From positions 593,497 to 657,496 of the forward strand of contig NZ_BAABCA010000002.1 in NCBI RefSeq assembly GCF_039538365.1: 64,000 nucleotides of DNA. Direction: 5' to 3'. The notes beneath the pieces are model-generated. The model had not been told where the DNA came from. It ran no database searches and saw nothing but the letters and a program-made list of their open reading frames with translations. This DNA is from Postechiella marina (GTDB lineage Bacteria > Bacteroidota > Bacteroidia > Flavobacteriales > Flavobacteriaceae). The position numbers and the translations under genes are program-made. Position 1 is the first letter of the stretch, and each line of letters begins with the position of its first letter. Of the stretch, positions 60,264 to 64,000 are shown one piece after another.

Positions 60264-60643
60264 TAGTCTAAAATACAAAAAACATATTTTTCTTATGTTT
60301 TTAATTAGGTCTTGCTAAATATTGCCAGCGTTCGTCTATGACGAGTGACTACAATACCATTAAAAAACAAAGCCTATTCTAGTTTTACCTAGGATAGGCT
60401 TATTATAATTTTTCACTAAAATAGACCACAATAAAGTTAATCTTATTACCTATTTAAACTACAATGCAATACTTACTCAATACGGCACCCGACACAGTCG
60501 AGCGCTAGCGGGGGGGAATATACCTTTTAAAGCCTTTAAATACGTTTAAAAAGAAAAGGATGAACTTTATGTCCACCCTTTTTAAACTAAATTTATATTT
60601 TAATTTATTGTTTTGTAGTTGTTTATGATTTAAAATTATAACA
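60264..60643. other. Intergenic region between the transposase pseudogene and the immunity gene
   Basis: This 380-nt stretch shows no gene. From about 60305 to 60350 the minus strand reads TAGTCACTCGTCATAGACGA, a string that I associate with the upstream regions of Flavobacteria RAYT genes. A strong hairpin lies at 60370-60401. Around 60485-60520 is a GC-rich island (GACACAGTCGAGCGC) that is out of character and of unknown origin. Confidence 0.45.
60370..60401 (-). terminator. Terminator of the RHS/immunity transcript
   Basis: AAGCCTATTCTA (60370-60381) pairs with TAGGATAGGCTT (60390-60401), one mismatch. The minus strand continues with TGTTTTTTAA. It is 243 nt past the immunity gene stop. 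Confidence 0.65.
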
Positions 60644-61231
60644 TCAACCAATCTGTACCATTACCCGTTCATCGTTCGCATTTCTAATATCTAAGTCTTC
60701 GATTTTCGCTCTTTCAATAATATGTTTTACCCCATCGTTTAATTCTTTATAAAAAATTCCAATACTACCTGTATGATGAAAATAGAAAACAAAGTCATGT
60801 TTAGGAGCGTAAATCATTATACTATATGAAGCCATATGATTTAAAATGCAATCTAACACTATAGGTAAAAATTTATCCCAATTCAATGACCTACAAAAAC
60901 CATTATAATCAGGTCCGATTTCATTCTCAATAAGCATGGTTAAATAAGCAGCAGTTGAATTACTTTTACCCTCAGGAGAATAATTATATCTGTCATTATG
61001 CAAATCCCAAGTATCTATACAAAAATCACCCCATTCAGAATTGATTCCAAATTGTCCTACTTGCAAGTCATCTATGAATTTTTTAAACAGAGAGTAAAAA
61101 AGAATTGTTATTTCAGTAACATCTATATCTAACTTTGAATAAAGTTCAAATTTATACCCATCACTTTCTGGTAAACTTTCAAAATTTAACCAGTTATAAG
61201 CTTTGAATTGTGTTTTTTTTAGTAATTTCAA
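60644..61231 (-). CDS. Immunity protein of the RHS toxin (unassigned family)
   Basis: This 195-residue protein starts at TTG, one base after the RHS stop, so it is translationally coupled to the toxin gene. It has no signal peptide and includes KFIDDLQVGQFGINSEWGDF, then LIENEIGPDYNGFCRSLNWD and DFVFYFHHTGSIGIFYKELN. The acidic, compact sequence and its place after a toxin make an immunity role likely. The family is not recognised. Confidence 0.75.
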   Translation of the reverse strand: MKLLKKTQFKAYNWLNFESLPESDGYKFELYSKLDIDVTEITILFYSLFKKFIDDLQVGQFGINSEWGDFCIDTWDLHNDRYNYSPEGKSNSTAAYLTMLIENEIGPDYNGFCRSLNWDKFLPIVLDCILNHMASYSIMIYAPKHDFVFYFHHTGSIGIFYKELNDGVKHIIERAKIEDLDIRNANDERVMVQIG

Positions 61232-61232
61232 T

Positions 61233-64000
61233 TTATTTCACTGTTTTTAATTGTCCCCAAGGAATAAGTTTTCCTATTCCTCCTTTATGTTTATTGATAA
61301 TAAAATCTCCAAATCCATCCGCATCTTTAAACCATTCTAATCCTTTTTTAGACTCTTTAAATACTTTAAACTTACTACCTCCATGCCCAGCTCTATCAAT
61401 TGCCCACCATAAACCATCTGACTTGCTTTTATACATTGTACCAAAAGTCTTGTGGCTTTTGATTTGAGAAGCACCAGTCTTCGACAAGCGCCAAAGCCCT
61501 CTGCCCGACTTGACTGGTCCTCCCACTGGTACCGTTCCTGCCATTGGAGCTAGCCCTATTACCTTGCCATCATAACCTATACTATATGATAAACCATTAT
61601 ACTCCATTTGACCATTATGAAAGAGTGCTTTTGCCAAAAAACCTTCTGTAGGGGATTGAACTTGCGCCCCTTTAAGGAGAAAATGACCATTTGTATTTTG
61701 ATTTTCAAATGAATAGTACTCGGAATTTCTTATGTTATAAGCTGTTCTTATGGCAGCAAGCTTAGTTGAGTTTTCATCTCCCACAGTAATAGTTACTTCT
61801 GGTAATATTACAGTTCCAAGCTCTAACTTATCTCCAGATTTATTACTGTTATTATTTCCATATTGCTTCTTTAATGCAGCAAAAGCAAGTTTCGCGTGTT
61901 CTTCCGTATACCTAACTCCTCCATTTATTTTTTCAACAGCACTACCAGAAGGGTCTGACCAAAATACTGGATTATTATTATAACCTGTATAAGTTGATTG
62001 AAAATAATGAATTACTGGGTCAATAGTAGTCCATCTAGCTATTGCAGGGTCATAAGAGCGTAAAGGCATTTCATATAAATCTAACCCTAAAGCCTCTTCA
62101 TACTCAACACCATTATACAACTCGTATTTATGATTAGTAACAGGATTGTTATTGTAACCCTTATGTTTTAAGCCAAAGGGATAGTAGTTGTTCTCTTCCA
62201 GTATTTCAGAAGATGTAACACTTCCATTGTTGTTACTATCTTTATAACTCAACCTTACATTTCCTAAATGGTCTTTATATTGGTAAACATATTCATAACC
62301 ATTAGAGATGTCTACATACCCCTCAGCATGATTAAAAAATTTCAATGAACTGCCTTCATATACATAATTACCTGCATATTCAGTTGTACCACTATCTGTT
62401 CCGCTAACAACCTTTTTTAGTTTTACACCTGTGGCATCGTAAAAGTAAGAAATTGTTCCCACATTTCCTCCTTTGTTTATAGAAACACTTACTGGTAAGT
62501 TTAAATGATTATAAGTAATATTGGTTATTCCTTTATTATCATCTCTATACATATTGCCATTAGCATCATACCAATAGTCTTGATCATTTACACTGCTATC
62601 TTTAAACCCATAATTATTATTCCCTGCATTATGTACTTTATAGAGTTTATTACTTTTTTCGCTATTAAAGTAATCGTAGTTTAAAACATCCATGTTTTGG
62701 TAGTTAGACGAATTTTGCCATCCATCTCTTGTTAGATTCTGAATATTCCCATTTTTATCATAAGCGATATTAGAAACATCGTAATTTCCATTATAACTGT
62801 ATGCAGATTCTATTCTGTTAAGTCCATCATAATTATATTTATACCAACGTAAAGCATTATCATTAGCTGTTTTCCATTCAGTTTCAGAAATATTACCATT
62901 GTACAGTTTTGTTGCACTATGATTTACTGTATTGTAATTAATTTTAAATCCAAATAAATCATTTCCTAAACTTGCTGTATTGTTTATTTGTTTTAACCAA
63001 CCTCTTATGTTATAAGCATAATCTACTGTTTGTAAACCTTTGGAAGTATTAACTATTTTTAGGCTCTTTATTTTTCCTTGATTGGAATATATAGATCCAT
63101 CTCCTATTAGAGTTCCTGAAGAGCTTGATGTTGATGTATAAAATACAATGCCGTTTTTGGAGTACTTAATAGTACTACCTGTACGCTCTACTCTAAAAAT
63201 ATCTTCAGCTTGATATGATCCAAAATAACCTTTGTAGCTCCCCGATTCGTACACGTAAACATTATTGTTAGAGTGCGTATAAAGAGCATAGTCTATGCTA
63301 TTATAACTGGCACTTGAATTATCACTAGATAATCCTACCATAAATGTTTTATTGTTTTGTGGGGCTTCGTATTCTATATAACCGTTATTAGAAAATGAGC
63401 CCTTAGTAGCAAGCCCTCCATTCCATCCTGTAGAAGTTGTTTTTATTAATTCATTATTGCTTAATGTAACTCTAACTAAATCTTTATATCCATCTATGGT
63501 AGCTTTCCCTCCTACATATTTACTTTCTAATTGACCTAAATCGTCATAATTATTTTCGACTATTAATTCATCTGCCAAACTATTTATTTTTTGTTTTTGA
63601 GATACTAAGCGTCCTACATGGTCATAAGTAAAAGTTTCTACTGTTGTTATAGTTGATTTGCCTGTTTTGGCATGTGTGGTCGTTGTTTCTAATACTTGTC
63701 CTGTAAAATCTAATTGACTCTTTATTTTATCTGTTGTATTTAAATATGCATTATGGCTATATATATAAATAGGTCGCGCCTTATCATCATAATAACTTAC
63801 AGAAGTTATCCATTTCACAGGGTTAGAATCTAAAACTCTTACCTTACTGCCTGTTGTTAATCCTTTTACATTGGTTGTTGGTGTTTTTCCATATGAGGTC
63901 TCTGAATTTCCTGAGACTTTATCGAAGGTATAGTTATCGTAGTAGTTTATGGTGTAAATTTCTGAAACACTATGAGGTATTGCTGTATTAGTATAATATA
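61233..64000 (-). CDS. RHS-repeat polymorphic toxin (5' end beyond the window)
   Basis: The frame is open from the right edge at 64000 to the stop at 61233, at least 922 codons; the GTG at 63818 is internal, since VRVLDSNPVKWITSVSYYDD reads through. RHS/YD repeats occur throughout (for example FTYDHVGRLVSQKQKIN), and the RHS core has YDPAIARWTTIDP and NNPVFWSDPSG (about 61944-62090). The last 236 residues after DPSG are the variable tip, with GLWWAIDRAGHGGSKFKVFK and FIINKHKGGIGKLIPWGQ at the end, probably a small nuclease-like toxin domain. Such proteins are surface or secreted toxins. The immunity gene follows directly. Confidence 0.9.
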   Translation of the reverse strand, partial: YYTNTAIPHSVSEIYTINYYDNYTFDKVSGNSETSYGKTPTTNVKGLTTGSKVRVLDSNPVKWITSVSYYDDKARPIYIYSHNAYLNTTDKIKSQLDFTGQVLETTTTHAKTGKSTITTVETFTYDHVGRLVSQKQKINSLADELIVENNYDDLGQLESKYVGGKATIDGYKDLVRVTLSNNELIKTTSTGWNGGLATKGSFSNNGYIEYEAPQNNKTFMVGLSSDNSSASYNSIDYALYTHSNNNVYVYESGSYKGYFGSYQAEDIFRVERTGSTIKYSKNGIVFYTSTSSSSGTLIGDGSIYSNQGKIKSLKIVNTSKGLQTVDYAYNIRGWLKQINNTASLGNDLFGFKINYNTVNHSATKLYNGNISETEWKTANDNALRWYKYNYDGLNRIESAYSYNGNYDVSNIAYDKNGNIQNLTRDGWQNSSNYQNMDVLNYDYFNSEKSNKLYKVHNAGNNNYGFKDSSVNDQDYWYDANGNMYRDDNKGITNITYNHLNLPVSVSINKGGNVGTISYFYDATGVKLKKVVSGTDSGTTEYAGNYVYEGSSLKFFNHAEGYVDISNGYEYVYQYKDHLGNVRLSYKDSNNNGSVTSSEILEENNYYPFGLKHKGYNNNPVTNHKYELYNGVEYEEALGLDLYEMPLRSYDPAIARWTTIDPVIHYFQSTYTGYNNNPVFWSDPSGSAVEKINGGVRYTEEHAKLAFAALKKQYGNNNSNKSGDKLELGTVILPEVTITVGDENSTKLAAIRTAYNIRNSEYYSFENQNTNGHFLLKGAQVQSPTEGFLAKALFHNGQMEYNGLSYSIGYDGKVIGLAPMAGTVPVGGPVKSGRGLWRLSKTGASQIKSHKTFGTMYKSKSDGLWWAIDRAGHGGSKFKVFKESKKGLEWFKDADGFGDFIINKHKGGIGKLIPWGQLKTVK

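Noticed and set aside
60485..60520. GC-rich island (GACACAGTCGAGCGC) as a possible att site or RNA gene
   Set aside because: It is too short and unstructured to support a call, and no second copy was seen in the window.

Overview
The window looks like a piece of a chromosome from a marine-type Flavobacteriaceae bacterium (Bacteroidota). This rests on the strongly AT-rich sequence, a type B (gliding-motility-associated) T9SS C-terminal sorting domain, Bacteroidota-style promoters (TAnnTTTG at -7, with a TTG upstream at the tRNA), A-rich ribosome-binding regions with frequent TTG starts, and copies of a short dispersed repeat (GGGCGTT...GGGTCGGGCTTT) that I know from this family. No rRNA genes and no CRISPR array were seen.

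Layout. 0-5 kb: rnr and a divergent rpiB / CDF transporter / ElaA-type acetyltransferase block, separated by a 768-nt AT-rich intergenic region with a perfect DnaA box and TTATTAACA repeats. 5-10.5 kb: minus-strand envelope genes (T9SS-secreted leucine-rich-repeat protein, double-OmpA protein, CtpA-type protease), rnpA and a lipoprotein. 10.6-17.0 kb: a TPP-riboswitch-controlled thiamine operon, thiS-thiC-tenI/thiE2-thiD-thiE-thiG-thiH, without thiF. 17-22.4 kb: DUF2867, VOC, M1 and S8 peptidases and a metallo-beta-lactamase-fold hydrolase. 22.5-26.9 kb: a probable metal-uptake block (small CNGKC protein, TonB-dependent receptor, PepSY membrane protein). 27-28.1 kb: an Imm11-like orphan immunity gene with gene debris. 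28.2-33.9 kb: SulP transporter with universal stress protein, divergent Na+(K+)/H+ antiporter, and a membrane protein. 34-41.1 kb: glycogen operon glgA-glgC-glgB-GH31. 41.4-44.1 kb: TPR histidine kinase and response regulator. 44.3-48 kb: lepA, whose last 43 nt are duplicated on the far side of a cotH/outer-membrane-protein cassette. 48-51 kb: a Tes/MJ0619-like radical SAM protein, an Lgt paralogue, a small membrane protein and a lipoprotein. 51-54.6 kb: dusB, a LolC/E-type permease, rbfA and mce.

54.7-64 kb: a tRNA-CAT gene marks the edge of an accessory region. It holds a tightly overlapped operon of pseudopilin-like, PilP/GspC-like and GspF-like proteins with two lipoproteins but no ATPase or secretin, a decayed REP-associated transposase, and an RHS polymorphic toxin with its downstream immunity gene. 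The RHS gene runs off the right edge of the window.

The most interesting signals are: the cotH cassette inserted in the lepA tail with regenerated gene end; the orphan pseudopilus-like operon beside an RHS locus at a tRNA; the pairing of a Tes-like radical SAM enzyme with an Lgt paralogue; and the candidate replication-origin-like region at 2.3-3.1 kb. Family assignments come from reading the translated sequences, not from database searches.
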